A DNA stretch of 48,478 nt, taken from positions 1 through 48,478 of the forward strand of contig CANQIE010000005.1 in assembly GCA_947623935.1 (NCBI GenBank). The letters run 5' to 3'. This document shows, in pieces, positions 40,949 through 48,478 of this stretch. Within the stretch, counting starts at the first letter, position 1. Every line of letters begins with the position of its first letter. A program made the position numbers and the translations under genes. This DNA is from an uncultured Bacilli bacterium (GTDB taxonomy: Bacteria; Bacillota_I; Bacilli_A; RF39; UBA660). The notes below the pieces were generated by a model. The model was not told where the DNA came from, did not search any database, and worked only from the letters and a program-made list of their open reading frames with translations.

Positions 40949-42070
40949 ATGAGCAGTAAAGAAAGTAATTTAAGACTTATCATCATGCCTAATATTGTTA
41001 CCTTTGGAAACCTAGTAGGCAAAAAACTCAAGACGATAAGACATGAAGAATACTCGAGTATTGTAAACATTAAACTAGACCGCTTTAGCAATGGAGAAGG
41101 GAAGGCTACTTTACTCGATTCAGTAAGAGGAAAAGATGTATTCTTGCTATCCGATATTGGAAACTACGGAATTGAGTCCTCTTATACTTCTAGAAATCGA
41201 ACTTATTTTAAAAGTCCCGATGATCACTTTCAAGATATTAAACGTGTTATTTCAGCCATGAATGGTAAAGAAAACAGTTTACATGTCATCATGCCTCTTT
41301 TGTACCAATCTAGACAAGATAAAAGAAAAGGATGTGAATCCTTAGATTGTGCCGATGCCTTAAGAGAGTTAGAATCTAGGGGCGTCGATGGCATCATTAC
41401 CTTTGATGTCCATAATCCAGGTATTGAAAATGCGCTTAAAAATTGTTCTTTTGATAACTTGTATCCAACGTATTCCATTTTAAGTCGTTTTATTAAAGAT
41501 GAAGAATATGATCCGGATCGTTTGATGATTGTAGCTCCAGATACGGGTGCGATGGATCGTGCCATTTACTATGCTAGTGCTTTAGGAGTCGATGTGGGAG
41601 CCTTCTACAAAAGACGTGATTTCTCCAAAGTTATCGATGGTAAAAATCCGATTGTAGAACATCGTTTTTTAGGTTCATCCGTCGAAGGAAAAGACCTCTT
41701 AATTACCGATGATATGATTGCTTCTGGTTCTTCGATTTTGGAAGTAGCTAGTGATATGAAAGAACGAGGGGCTAACAAAAGCTATCTAATTGCGACGTTT
41801 CCTCTTTTTACGGAAGGAGCAAAAAGTATTGCTGCCTTTGATGATGCCTATAAAAAAGGAGTTTTCGAAAAACTCTATACCACCAACGTTACCTATGTTC
41901 CAGAAGAGATCAAAAATAAACCATGGTATAAAGAAGTCGATTGTTCTAAATATCTAGCTCGTATTATCAATGCCATGTACGAAAAAGAATCTATTCGTTC
42001 TTATCAAGAGGGAAGAGCCAAGATTGCGTCCAAGATGAAAGAACTTGGAAAATACCCCAATAGAAGTTAG
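40949..42070 (+). CDS. prs: Ribose-phosphate pyrophosphokinase (PRPP synthetase)
   Basis: A 373-residue PRPP synthetase, longer than the common 310-320. It has DVFLLSDIGNYG, HVIMPLLYQSRQDKRKGCES (catalytic loop region), GIITFDVHNPGI, IVAPDTGAMDRAI and the PRPP-binding loop LLITDDMIASGSSILEVA. This longer type is common in related Bacilli. ATG 40949 is used, but 40937 in the same frame is also possible. A GAAA-loop terminator follows. The product feeds purine, pyrimidine and NAD synthesis. Confidence 0.9.
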   Translation: MSSKESNLRLIIMPNIVTFGNLVGKKLKTIRHEEYSSIVNIKLDRFSNGEGKATLLDSVRGKDVFLLSDIGNYGIESSYTSRNRTYFKSPDDHFQDIKRVISAMNGKENSLHVIMPLLYQSRQDKRKGCESLDCADALRELESRGVDGIITFDVHNPGIENALKNCSFDNLYPTYSILSRFIKDEEYDPDRLMIVAPDTGAMDRAIYYASALGVDVGAFYKRRDFSKVIDGKNPIVEHRFLGSSVEGKDLLITDDMIASGSSILEVASDMKERGANKSYLIATFPLFTEGAKSIAAFDDAYKKGVFEKLYTTNVTYVPEEIKNKPWYKEVDCSKYLARIINAMYEKESIRSYQEGRAKIASKMKELGKYPNRS

Positions 42071-42092
42071 AAAGCGAAAGCTTTCTTTTTTT
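42069..42092 (+). terminator. Terminator with GAAA loop
   Basis: Stem AGAAAGC/GCTTTCT (42069-42075 and 42080-42086) with a GAAA tetraloop, then T's. Same loop type as T1 and T2 of the island. Confidence 0.85.
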
Positions 42093-42188
42093 GTCGACTT
42101 TGTTTTTTAGCTAGTTTTGTCGAAAGACTATTTCTTTTTCCAAAAACATTTTATAGTTAAGACAAGCAGTAAAAAGAAAGGAGAAAAG

Positions 42189-42851
42189 ATGCAAAGGGAT
42201 GCTGTAGTAGAGGATTATGAACGACTGGTATACTCGATTATTAAAAAATTTACTCCATATTACGATAAGGAGGACTTGTATCAAGCAGGGATGTTAGGGC
42301 TATCGAAAGCTTTGAAAAAGTATGATCAAACTTATAACAATACCTTTTCTACCTATGCGTATAAACACATCTTAGGAGAAGTATTAAGTTTCATTAGAGA
42401 AGATAAAAACATCAAGGTAAGCAAAGACTTGATACGCTTATCTAGAAAGATGGATGAAGCAAGAGAAGTGTTATCCCAAAAGATGGCAAGAAATCCTTCG
42501 CTTACGGAGTTATCTTTATTTCTAGAGATACCAGAAGATGTATTAGTAGAAGCCGAACAATCAAAGATTTTTGTACAAAGTCTAGATCAAGCTTTGATGG
42601 AGGATGAGGAAAAAGATCTTACCTTGTACGATGCTATTCCATTTGAAGAAAAAGGATATGACTCCGATATTCAAGATTTACGAAGAGAACTCGAACGTTT
42701 ACCAGAAGAAGAAAGGAGATTAATTGAGGAACGTTACTTCCAAGATAAAACGCAAAGTGAAGCGTCTAAGGAGTTGGGAATGTCGCAAGTTCAAGTATCT
42801 AGATGTGAAGCAAAAATCTTAACGAAATTACAACAACGTCTAACTGCATAA
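42189..42851 (+). CDS. sigF: Sporulation sigma factor (SigF/SigG type)
   Basis: A 220-residue sigma-70 family factor with region 2 (YSIIKKFTPYYDKEDLYQAGMLGLSKAL, here quoted in parts: KEDLYQAGMLGL and KYDQTYNNTFSTYAYKHI), region 3 and region 4 ending SQVQVSRCEAKILTKL. The adjacent spoVAC-D-E genes and the length point to SigF or SigG. In Bacillus, sigF lies behind spoIIAA and spoIIAB and in front of spoVA, so SigF is favoured, but the anti-sigma genes are not here. ATG 42189 follows AAAGGAG; the frame is open further upstream. Confidence 0.82.
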   Translation: MQRDAVVEDYERLVYSIIKKFTPYYDKEDLYQAGMLGLSKALKKYDQTYNNTFSTYAYKHILGEVLSFIREDKNIKVSKDLIRLSRKMDEAREVLSQKMARNPSLTELSLFLEIPEDVLVEAEQSKIFVQSLDQALMEDEEKDLTLYDAIPFEEKGYDSDIQDLRRELERLPEEERRLIEERYFQDKTQSEASKELGMSQVQVSRCEAKILTKLQQRLTA

Positions 42852-42854
42852 TAA

Positions 42855-42882
42855 AAAAGGGAATCACGAGATTCTCTTTTGT
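42855..42882 (+). terminator. Weak terminator between sigF and spoVAC
   Basis: Stem AAAAGGGAATC/GATTCTCTTTT with an ACGA loop and one G-T pair. The T run is part of the stem, so partial read-through is likely. Confidence 0.6.
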
Positions 42883-42936
42883 TTTGAGTAAAAAGTGTAT
42901 AGAAATAAAGAAAAGTTTCCATACTAGGAACAGGTG

Positions 42937-43383
42937 ATGATGATGGAAAAGAAAAAATACGAAGAAATTGTAAACAAACATAAACCAAAAGAAACGCGGG
43001 TACAAAATGCATTTATTGCGTTTGTTACGGGTGGTTTAGTAGGGGTACTAGGACAGTTTTTAGTGGACTTTTATTCGTGGTGGTTACACATTAGTTCAAA
43101 GGATGCTTCTACCTTTATGATTATTACGTTAATCTTTTTAGCCTCTTTATTTACAGCTTTAGGCTTCTTTGATAAATGGGTAACTTTTGCTAGGTGTGGA
43201 TTAATCATTCCTATTACGGGTTTTGCTCATTCGATGACCAGTGCTGGAATGGAATATCGTAGAGAAGGACCGATTTATGGTATTGGAAGTAACATCTTTA
43301 AGTTAGCTGGAAGCGTTATCCTTTATGGGGTCGTCTCCGCTTGGTTCTTTGGTTTGCTGCGCATGATTATTATGGGAGGGTAG
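42937..43383 (+). CDS. spoVAC: Stage V sporulation protein AC
   Basis: A 148-residue membrane protein with four to five membrane segments. It has the SpoVAC signature FVTGGLVGVLGQFLVDFY (about 28-45), GFFDKWVTFARCGLIIPITG and FAHSMTSAGMEYRREG. It takes part in dipicolinic acid uptake into the forespore and acts as a mechanosensitive channel in germination. The start is uncertain within a GTG-ATG-ATG-ATG run. It is followed after 3 bases by spoVAD. Confidence 0.95.
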   Translation: MMMEKKKYEEIVNKHKPKETRVQNAFIAFVTGGLVGVLGQFLVDFYSWWLHISSKDASTFMIITLIFLASLFTALGFFDKWVTFARCGLIIPITGFAHSMTSAGMEYRREGPIYGIGSNIFKLAGSVILYGVVSAWFFGLLRMIIMGG

Positions 43384-43386
43384 ATT

Positions 43387-44382
43387 ATGACACAACGATA
43401 TAAAAATGTATATGTACAAGATACGGCAACTGTATCTGGTCCTTATGAAGCAAAAGGACCTTTAGGAAAATACTTTGATAAGAGTTACGATGACTTATAC
43501 ACAGGCGAAAAAAGTTGGGAGTTATCGGAAGTACATCTTTTAACTGATAGTTTAGAGATTTTGCTTCATAAGACGCATCTTAAAAAAGAAGATATCAATC
43601 TCATGATTTCAGGAGATTTACTTAATCAGATAACTTCTTCTTGTTATGCAGCGGAACCTTTTAAAGTACCTTTCTTAGGTATTTATAGTGCATGTGCAAC
43701 TTCGTTGGAAGGTGCTATCATCGGTGCTAATTACGTTGAAAATGGGGAAGCCGAAAGAGTGATATGCTCTACTTCAAGCCACAATATGGGAAGTGAAAAA
43801 CAATTCCGTAATCCAACCGAGTATGGAGCACCTAAACCAGGGACGGCTACGTTTACGGCGACCGGTGGAGCAAGTTTGTTACTTTCTTCTAAAAAAAGTA
43901 CTATTCGTCTTGAAAGTTCCACGATTGGTATCATCCAAGATTTAGAGCAAAAAGATCCTCTCAATATGGGTGCCGTGATGGCACCAGCAGCAGCGGACAC
44001 CATCTACCGTCATTTAACAGATTTAAAAAGAGATCCTTCTTATTACGATTTAATCTTAACAGGAGACTTAGGTATCTACGGAAAAGAAATCTTAAAAGAC
44101 TATATGAAAACGGAATATGGTATCAGTCTAGACGCTAACTATAACGATTGTGGAGTCATGCTTTATAACCTACAAGATCAAAAAGAAGTTTTAGCAGGAG
44201 GAAGCGGTCCTGTCTGCAGTGCACTTGTAAACTATGGATACGTGATGAAACTCTTAAAAAAGAAAGAATTAAAAAGAGTACTGTTGGTCGCAACCGGAGC
44301 TTTATTTTCGCCCACCTTCTCTTATCAGCATCAGTCTATCTTAAGTATTGCTCATGCCATTAGTTTGGAGGTGGTAGAATGA
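43387..44382 (+). CDS. spoVAD: Stage V sporulation protein AD
   Basis: A 331-residue soluble protein of thiolase-like fold that binds dipicolinic acid. It has NVYVQDTATVSGPYEAKGPL at the N-terminus, then IYSACATSLEGAIIGANY, the conserved GSEKQFRNPTEYGAPKPG and TATGGASLLLSS. It is the middle gene of spoVAC-D-E and overlaps spoVAE by 4 bases. Confidence 0.97.
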   Translation: MTQRYKNVYVQDTATVSGPYEAKGPLGKYFDKSYDDLYTGEKSWELSEVHLLTDSLEILLHKTHLKKEDINLMISGDLLNQITSSCYAAEPFKVPFLGIYSACATSLEGAIIGANYVENGEAERVICSTSSHNMGSEKQFRNPTEYGAPKPGTATFTATGGASLLLSSKKSTIRLESSTIGIIQDLEQKDPLNMGAVMAPAAADTIYRHLTDLKRDPSYYDLILTGDLGIYGKEILKDYMKTEYGISLDANYNDCGVMLYNLQDQKEVLAGGSGPVCSALVNYGYVMKLLKKKELKRVLLVATGALFSPTFSYQHQSILSIAHAISLEVVE

Positions 44383-44735
44383 GTCTTACCTATCTCTATT
44401 CGTTTCTCTTTGCAGGATTCATCTGTTTGATTGCTCAAATCATTTTGGATAATACCAAATTAACAGCAGGCCACATCACTTCGATTTTTGTTATTGTAGG
44501 AGCCTTTCTTGATACTTTTAGTATCTATGATAAGATCGTCAACTTTGTAGGAGCAGGAGCCTTAGTTCCTATCACTAGTTTTGGTCACTTATTAACCCAT
44601 GGAGCGATGGCTAAAGCTGCAGACTTTGGTATTATTGGTCTTACGATGGGAATGTTCGATCTATCTTCTTCAGGAATCGTTGCTGCTATTGTCTTTACTT
44701 TCATATTTACTTTGTTTTTTAAACCGAAAGACTAG
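44379..44735 (+). CDS. spoVAE: Stage V sporulation protein AE (AEb type)
   Basis: A 118-residue membrane protein with four hydrophobic segments. It contains FAGFICLIAQIILDNTKLTA and GAGALVPITSFGHLLTHGAM, like SpoVAC in its topology. The short AEa gene of Bacillus is absent. The stop codon overlaps a terminator. Confidence 0.95.
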   Translation: MSLTYLYSFLFAGFICLIAQIILDNTKLTAGHITSIFVIVGAFLDTFSIYDKIVNFVGAGALVPITSFGHLLTHGAMAKAADFGIIGLTMGMFDLSSSGIVAAIVFTFIFTLFFKPKD

Positions 44736-44757
44736 TTTAGTCTTTTTCTTTTTATAT
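44727..44757 (+). terminator. Terminator of the spoVA operon
   Basis: Stem AAAGACTA/TAGTCTTT (44727-44734 and 44738-44745) with a GTT loop, then T's. The left arm contains the spoVAE stop codon. Confidence 0.85.
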
Positions 44758-44952
44758 TTTTTTAAAAAACTTAACATTTTAAAAATTCAAACTTTTTTTC
44801 TCTGGAAAACTTAAATTTCCTCTTAAGTGAAATCTAAAAAAGTTTCTAAGGGAACCTTTTCAAAACTTAAAAAGTGCGATTTGCAATCTATTTTTCTTCT
44901 TGTTATAGTGAAATTGTTCATGAACGAAACCGAATAGCAAAGGAGATTTTAA

Positions 44953-46074
44953 ATGGATTTAAACATTGAATATAAAACCAGTATTAAAGAGATTATAAAA
45001 AAGATTAAAGAAGGAAAGGAACTAGTCATACCAGGATCAGAAGATGCCGTATTTAAAACGCTTTTAGAAAACTGTCATGGCTTTTTAGCTTTAATTATTG
45101 AAGAGATCACCGGTATTCCCTATGATGTGGTATTAGATACACTAGAGGTAAAAAATACTGAATTACCTATTGACCAGTATGAGGAGAAAAGAAAAAGAAG
45201 TGATCTCATCATCGAAATTGAAAAAGGAACTATTATTCTAGAGATGAATCGCGAATACTATGATGGCCTTTTACAAAAGAATTTATCCTATTTAGAGAAA
45301 ATAAATGTTCAAGAGGTTAAGAGAGGAGAACCGTATAAAGGGGAAAATCGAAAACATATTTTAATTAATTTAGATGTAGATTTGAATAAGAGTTTTCCAG
45401 AAGCATATCAAAAGAAAGAAAAATTGGTATTTGAATTACAAGAGAGGACGCATCATTTTCCCTATGGAGTATCTTTACAAATCTATCATATAAGTCTTTT
45501 CAATATCTTTCATAAGTATTATAATAAAGATAGCAAAGAGTTAACGAGGTTTATCAAATCGATGTTATTTTTAGTAACGTCGAATAAACATAAACTAGAA
45601 GAGTTAAGTAAGGGAGAAAAAGATATGGAAGAAGCGAAGAGATGCTTAGAGAGTTTATCGGCGAATGAACCGATTATATCTGCCTATGAATATGAATTAT
45701 TAGATCGTTTTGAAGAGCGAGCAAAAGCAGCATACCGTGAAAAAGTGGCACAAGAGAAAGCAGAGAAAGCAGTTCAAAAAAAAGAACAAGCAGTTCAAAA
45801 AAAAGAACAAGCAATTCAAGAAAAAGAAGAAGCAATTCAAGAAAAAGAACAAATAATTCAAGAAAAAGAGCAAGTAATTCAAAAAAAGGAGCAAGTAATT
45901 CAAGAAAAAGAGCAAGCAGTAGAGCAAAGAGAAAAAGCCATGGAAGAAAAAATGGAAAAGGCTACAAAAGATATTGTTCAAAATATGTTAAAAGATAAGT
46001 TAGACATCAATGCAATCATGAGATATACCCATCTTTCAAAAGAAGAGATCAATACTATCAAAGAAACAATGTAA
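44953..46074 (+). CDS. Rpn-family PD-(D/E)XK nuclease / transposase-like protein
   Basis: A 373-residue protein of the Rpn/PDDEXK-transposase type, seen in many Bacillota. The nuclease part (about 1-210) includes PGSEDAVFKTLLEN (about 27-40), RSDLIIEIEKGTIILEMNRE (about 76-95), in which the D...ExN pattern replaces the canonical D...ExK, and an HILINLD strand. From about 260 to 325 runs a coiled coil of exact seven-residue repeats (AVQKKEQ, AIQEKEE). The end is NMLKDKLDINAIMRYTHL, common to the family. Rpn proteins nick DNA and raise recombination. Nearby copies of the family are expected elsewhere in the genome. AAAGGAG precedes the start. Confidence 0.82.
   Translation: MDLNIEYKTSIKEIIKKIKEGKELVIPGSEDAVFKTLLENCHGFLALIIEEITGIPYDVVLDTLEVKNTELPIDQYEEKRKRSDLIIEIEKGTIILEMNREYYDGLLQKNLSYLEKINVQEVKRGEPYKGENRKHILINLDVDLNKSFPEAYQKKEKLVFELQERTHHFPYGVSLQIYHISLFNIFHKYYNKDSKELTRFIKSMLFLVTSNKHKLEELSKGEKDMEEAKRCLESLSANEPIISAYEYELLDRFEERAKAAYREKVAQEKAEKAVQKKEQAVQKKEQAIQEKEEAIQEKEQIIQEKEQVIQKKEQVIQEKEQAVEQREKAMEEKMEKATKDIVQNMLKDKLDINAIMRYTHLSKEEINTIKETM
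45769..45936 (+). repeat. 21-base tandem repeat in the Rpn gene
   Basis: Eight in-frame units of 21 bases, each coding seven residues of the form (A/V/I)(V/I)Q(K/E)KE(Q/E). The first two units are identical; the eighth is diverged. The repeat number can vary without shifting the frame. Confidence 0.85.
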
Positions 46075-46104
46075 AAGGGGACTCCGTTGGGAGTTCCCTT
46101 TATT
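46074..46104. terminator. Bidirectional terminator between converging genes
   Basis: Stem AAAGGGGACTCC/GGAGTTCCCTTT (46074-46085 and 46090-46101), with one G-T pair. The right arm overlaps the last codon of the minus-strand RNHCP gene. Confidence 0.75.
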
Positions 46105-46402
46105 CATTTCTTGATAGTTCAATAATTAAATCCATGTTATCATCCGTGGCCATAATGTTTTTGTGTTTCTTTCCACATTTCTCACAAACATAGAGAATCT
46201 TATACGTATCTTTATGTTTCTCAATCCCAATCGGTTTTAATAATCCATGACAAGGATTACTTCTATCGCCAGGTAAGTTATCCACATGAAGCGAGTAGAG
46301 GCAACAAGGGCAGTGATCCCTCGACGTATAATTTAATTTAGTTACTTCTTTTCCACAATGAAGGCAAGTAAATTCTTCATCGCGTCTTGTAAAACGTTTC
46401 AT
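46100..46402 (-). CDS. RNHCP-domain zinc-binding protein
   Basis: A 100-residue protein with the RNHCP signature, here as RDHCPCCLYSLHVD (about residues 28-41), and three CxxC zinc sites: CLHCGK (about 13-18), CPCC and CEKCGKKH near residue 74. Members are small zinc proteins of unknown role, perhaps RNA or DNA binding. It lies on the minus strand, with GGAGGCC before the ATG. Confidence 0.88.
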   Translation of the reverse strand: MKRFTRRDEEFTCLHCGKEVTKLNYTSRDHCPCCLYSLHVDNLPGDRSNPCHGLLKPIGIEKHKDTYKILYVCEKCGKKHKNIMATDDNMDLIIELSRNE

Positions 46403-46417
46403 GTAGGCCTCCTTATT

Positions 46418-46443
46418 AAAAAAAGTCCTCTTTCTTAGGACTT
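46418..46443 (-). terminator. Terminator of the tRNA-Ser gene
   Basis: Read on the minus strand: AAGTCCT/AGGACTT stem (46423-46443) followed by T's (46418-46424). Confidence 0.75.
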
Positions 46444-46454
46444 ATATACACCTA

Positions 46455-46544
46455 TGGCGGAGAGTTAGGGATTCGAACCCTAGGAACGCACAAACGTTCA
46501 CAGCATTTCGAGTGCTGCACTTTCGACCACTCAGACAACTCTCC
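46455..46544 (-). tRNA. tRNA-Ser (anticodon CGA)
   Basis: Read on the minus strand: acceptor stem GGAGAGT/ACTCTCC, D-arm with the usual TGAGTGGTCGAAAG, anticodon stem-loop CAGCA-CTCGAAA-TGCTG giving CGA, a long class II variable arm and the T-loop GGTTCGAATCC. CCA is encoded at 46455-46457. TATAAT on the minus strand is present at 46557-46562. Confidence 0.95.
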
Positions 46545-46604
46545 ATCGACCGTTTTATTATAACCCTAAACTTTACGAAAAGTAAATAAGTTTACAGTCA
46601 CTTT

Positions 46605-47675
46605 TGACCGCTCCCTAAAAGTTGGACTAAATATTCACATTAATTTGCATACTTTAATCGGTACTTTATAGGAGATAATCCATTTAATCTCTCTTTTATT
46701 CTATCATAATTATAATAATTAATATAGTCTTTAATTGCTAAAATTAATTCATCTATATTCTTATATAAATCTTCTTTATGATAAAATATTTCCTTTTTTA
46801 ATAGACCAAAGAAATTTTCCATTAAACCATTATCTAGGCTATTTCCTTTTCTAGACATACTTTGTTTAATACCTTCTTCTTTTAATCTGATTTGATAAGA
46901 GAAGTGTTGGTATTGCCAACCTTGATCACTATGAAAGATAAGACCTGTTAGATCTTTATTTAAAAAAGCTTTATTTAACATATCATGAATCTGTATTAAA
47001 TTAGGTGTTTTTGAAATATTGTATGAAATGACTTCACCATTAAAACCATCTAAAATAGGGGAGAGATAAATCTTTTCTCCTCTTAAATTAAATTCAGTTA
47101 CATCCGTATACCATTTCTTATTGGGTTCTTCTGCTATAAAGTCACGATTAATCAGATTGCTTGCAATCTTACCAATCGTTCCTTTATAAGAAGAATACTT
47201 ATGTTTTTTCTTTTTATTTCCGTTTAATTTTAATTTATTCATTAAACGATAAACTTTTTTATGATTTACTATATAACCTTGATTCCTTAATTCCAACGTA
47301 ATACGTCTATAACCATAACACTTTTTATGACTTAAAAAGATTTCTTCTATTTTATCCATTAAAAAACGATTTTTATCTTCTTTATTTTCTTTATCTAAAT
47401 TATAATAATATGTAGACTTGCTTAAACTTGCTACTTGTAATAGATGATTTAAAGGGTAGGAGAAGGATAATTCTTTTACAATATAGGTTTTTTCTTCATT
47501 GGATACGTCTTTTATATTTAAATTGTAATCTTCAACTTTCTTTAAATAAGATAATTCTGCATTTAAACATAAATTCTTTTTCTTTAATTCTTTCAATTTT
47601 TCTTTGGTCATAAAAGTGACCCCCTTAACTTATCGATTGTTAAACTTCGCTTTTTTGTCTAAAAAACGGGGTTCA
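46605..47675 (-). mobile_element. IS3-family (IS150-like) element lacking orfA
   Basis: The left end begins TGACCGCTCCCTAAAAG and contains GTTGGAC, typical of this IS group. The other end, read on the minus strand, begins TGAACCCCG and reaches TTTTTTAGAC. The ends match each other only in part. Between them is one gene, for OrfB. Only 64 bases lie between the end and that gene, so orfA has no room. No clear target duplication. Confidence 0.65.
46640..47611 (-). CDS. IS3-family transposase OrfB (DDE integrase)
   Basis: A 323-residue rve-type integrase with the catalytic triad Asp170 (WYTDVTEF), Asp229 (FHSDQGWQY) and Glu265 (NGLMENFFG), preceded by the HTH_21 segment KKCYGYRRITLELRNQGY (about 96-113). 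The N-terminus, MTKEKLKELKKKN, looks like the coiled coil that normally ends OrfA, so this gene may have arisen by loss of the first part of OrfA. AAGGGGG precedes the ATG. Without OrfA's DNA-binding domain the element may not move. Confidence 0.9.
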   Translation of the reverse strand: MTKEKLKELKKKNLCLNAELSYLKKVEDYNLNIKDVSNEEKTYIVKELSFSYPLNHLLQVASLSKSTYYYNLDKENKEDKNRFLMDKIEEIFLSHKKCYGYRRITLELRNQGYIVNHKKVYRLMNKLKLNGNKKKKHKYSSYKGTIGKIASNLINRDFIAEEPNKKWYTDVTEFNLRGEKIYLSPILDGFNGEVISYNISKTPNLIQIHDMLNKAFLNKDLTGLIFHSDQGWQYQHFSYQIRLKEEGIKQSMSRKGNSLDNGLMENFFGLLKKEIFYHKEDLYKNIDELILAIKDYINYYNYDRIKERLNGLSPIKYRLKYAN

Positions 47676-48036
47676 TATCAGATTAGTTAACTATTATAAC
47701 GAAAAAGATCTTAAAAAGAAATAATTAATTTTTAAATAAAAAAAAGATAAAAGCATAGACTTTTAGTGAAATAATTAGTAAAATTTAACTATAAATTTAC
47801 AATTAATGGTAAAAAGGTAAAATATTCCTAAAAAAAATGAAAAATTCTCTTTATTTTTTCAAAAACCATGTTATAATAGAATTGTAAATTTTTATCGGAA
47901 TGTGGGTAAATTCTGCAGTTCGATTTTGAGAGGGGTGAAGCATAGTAAAATAATTTACATGATTTATATTAATGATAGATTATCCTATTATTAATATAAA
48001 CAAAAAAACTTACAAACTATAGAAAGGAGTATATAT
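47676..48036 (+). promoter_or_regulatory. Long leader region before a surface protein
   Basis: A gene-free stretch of about 360 bases. It includes an extended -10 box TGTTATAAT (47869-47877) and a leader of about 150 bases with G-rich segments (GGAATGTGGGTAAA and GAGAGGGGTGAAGC). I do not recognise a riboswitch class. AGAAAGGAG lies before the start. Confidence 0.45.
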
Positions 48037-48478
48037 ATGGATAATAAAACATCAAAGAATTCTAATAAAACTTTGATTGGTGTCATCGTTGCATTAGTAG
48101 TCTTAGCTGTTGTTATCTTCTTCTTAGTTAGAGGATGTGCCTCAAATCAATATACCGTTACATTTGATACTGATGGTGGATCTAGTATTTCATCTGTAAA
48201 AGTAGATAAAGATAATGCTATCTCTAAACCTGCTGATCCTACAAAGGACGGATATTTATTCGATGGTTGGTACCTTAACAATGAAGAATATGATTTCAAT
48301 AGTAAAGTTACTGGCGATGTCACATTAAAAGCTCATTGGTTAGCTAATAAGATTGGTCTAGATGAAACAAGCTTAACATTAACAGTCAATGGTACAAAGA
48401 AGATTAATATCTCTTTATTACCTGATGGTGTTTCCCTTGATGACCTAGAATGGATCTCTAGTGATACCTCTGTTGCTA
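48037..48478 (+). CDS. Surface protein with InlB-type repeat and Ig-like domain (partial)
   Basis: The start of a larger protein cut by the window end; 147 codons are seen. A membrane anchor (about residues 12-31, ending FFLVRGCA; not a typical lipobox) is followed by a Listeria-Bacteroides (InlB B-repeat) unit, YTVTFDTDGGSSISSVKV to GYLFDGWYLNNEEYDF and VTLKAHW. A bacterial Ig-like (BIG2) domain then starts (LDETSLTLTVNGTKKI, WISSDTSVA). It should be exposed on the cell surface and used in adhesion, which is inferred. Confidence 0.85.
   Translation, partial: MDNKTSKNSNKTLIGVIVALVVLAVVIFFLVRGCASNQYTVTFDTDGGSSISSVKVDKDNAISKPADPTKDGYLFDGWYLNNEEYDFNSKVTGDVTLKAHWLANKIGLDETSLTLTVNGTKKINISLLPDGVSLDDLEWISSDTSVA

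Noticed and set aside
45769-45936. Regular repeats that could be taken for a CRISPR array
   Set aside because: The 21-base units are contiguous without spacers and lie in frame within a coding region, giving heptads of a coiled coil.
45700-45981. Minus-strand open frame rich in Phe and Leu
   Set aside because: It is the mirror of the heptad repeats in the Rpn gene, without a ribosome site.
46602-47678. Target-site duplication around the IS3 element
   Set aside because: Flanking bases (TTT and TAT) do not match, so no duplication can be claimed.

Overview
The window comes from a low-GC, Gram-positive, spore-forming member of the Bacillota, most likely a gut Bacilli/Erysipelotrichales-type organism. 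Evidence: AT-rich DNA, strong AGGAGG-type ribosome sites, TTG/GTG starts, TGA used as a stop (code 11), a bile salt hydrolase-type enzyme, an LTA synthase, a sporulation sigma factor with spoVAC-spoVAD-spoVAE, and a YlmC/YmxH protein. There is no sign of code 4, so it is not a Mycoplasma-type genome.

Bases 1-12,200 are an accessory island. The first 5 kb is built from short modules that carry related intergenic repeats: a roughly 37-base repeat behind several small genes, a GNRA-loop terminator, and a tandem 11-base direct repeat in front of the next gene. The modules carry small membrane proteins, two near-identical TfoX-N proteins, a YhcG-type PD-(D/E)XK nuclease paired with a DUF2441-like protein, a prolyl-tRNA editing protein, a P-loop kinase and a Fic protein with its own HTH domain and operator-like repeats. 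An XRE-DUF2975 regulator, two unknown proteins, a broken second fic gene, a lipoprotein and a DpnII-like pair of adenine methyltransferases with an unknown 180-residue partner follow.

Bases 12,200-32,000 look more like stable chromosome. They hold an MMPL/RND transporter with a very large repeat-filled outer domain, a sirtuin, an HD protein, a bile salt hydrolase, a cyclophilin-like protein and a heterodimeric ABC exporter, one half of which has its own repeat-containing outer domain. A Ser/Cys-rich small protein overlaps two radical SAM enzymes (candidate RiPP locus). A CmpB-like membrane protein, a single-ring Clp-like ATPase, a DUF4352 lipoprotein and LTA synthase complete this part.

The most striking locus is 32,000-34,300: a SipW-type secreted protein whose C-terminus looks like the variable region of a diversity-generating retroelement (DGR) target. 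Its promoter has a run of nine G residues between near-consensus -35 and -10 boxes, so it may be switched on and off by slippage as well as diversified by retrohoming. No reverse transcriptase or template repeat lies in the window.

Bases 34,300-46,600 are mostly housekeeping and sporulation genes (ylmC, U32 peptidase, trmL, dacF-type carboxypeptidase, PRPP synthetase, sporulation sigma factor, spoVACDE) plus an Rpn-family nuclease with a 21-base tandem repeat, an RNHCP protein and tRNA-Ser(CGA). An IS3-type element lacking orfA and the start of a cell-surface repeat protein close the window.
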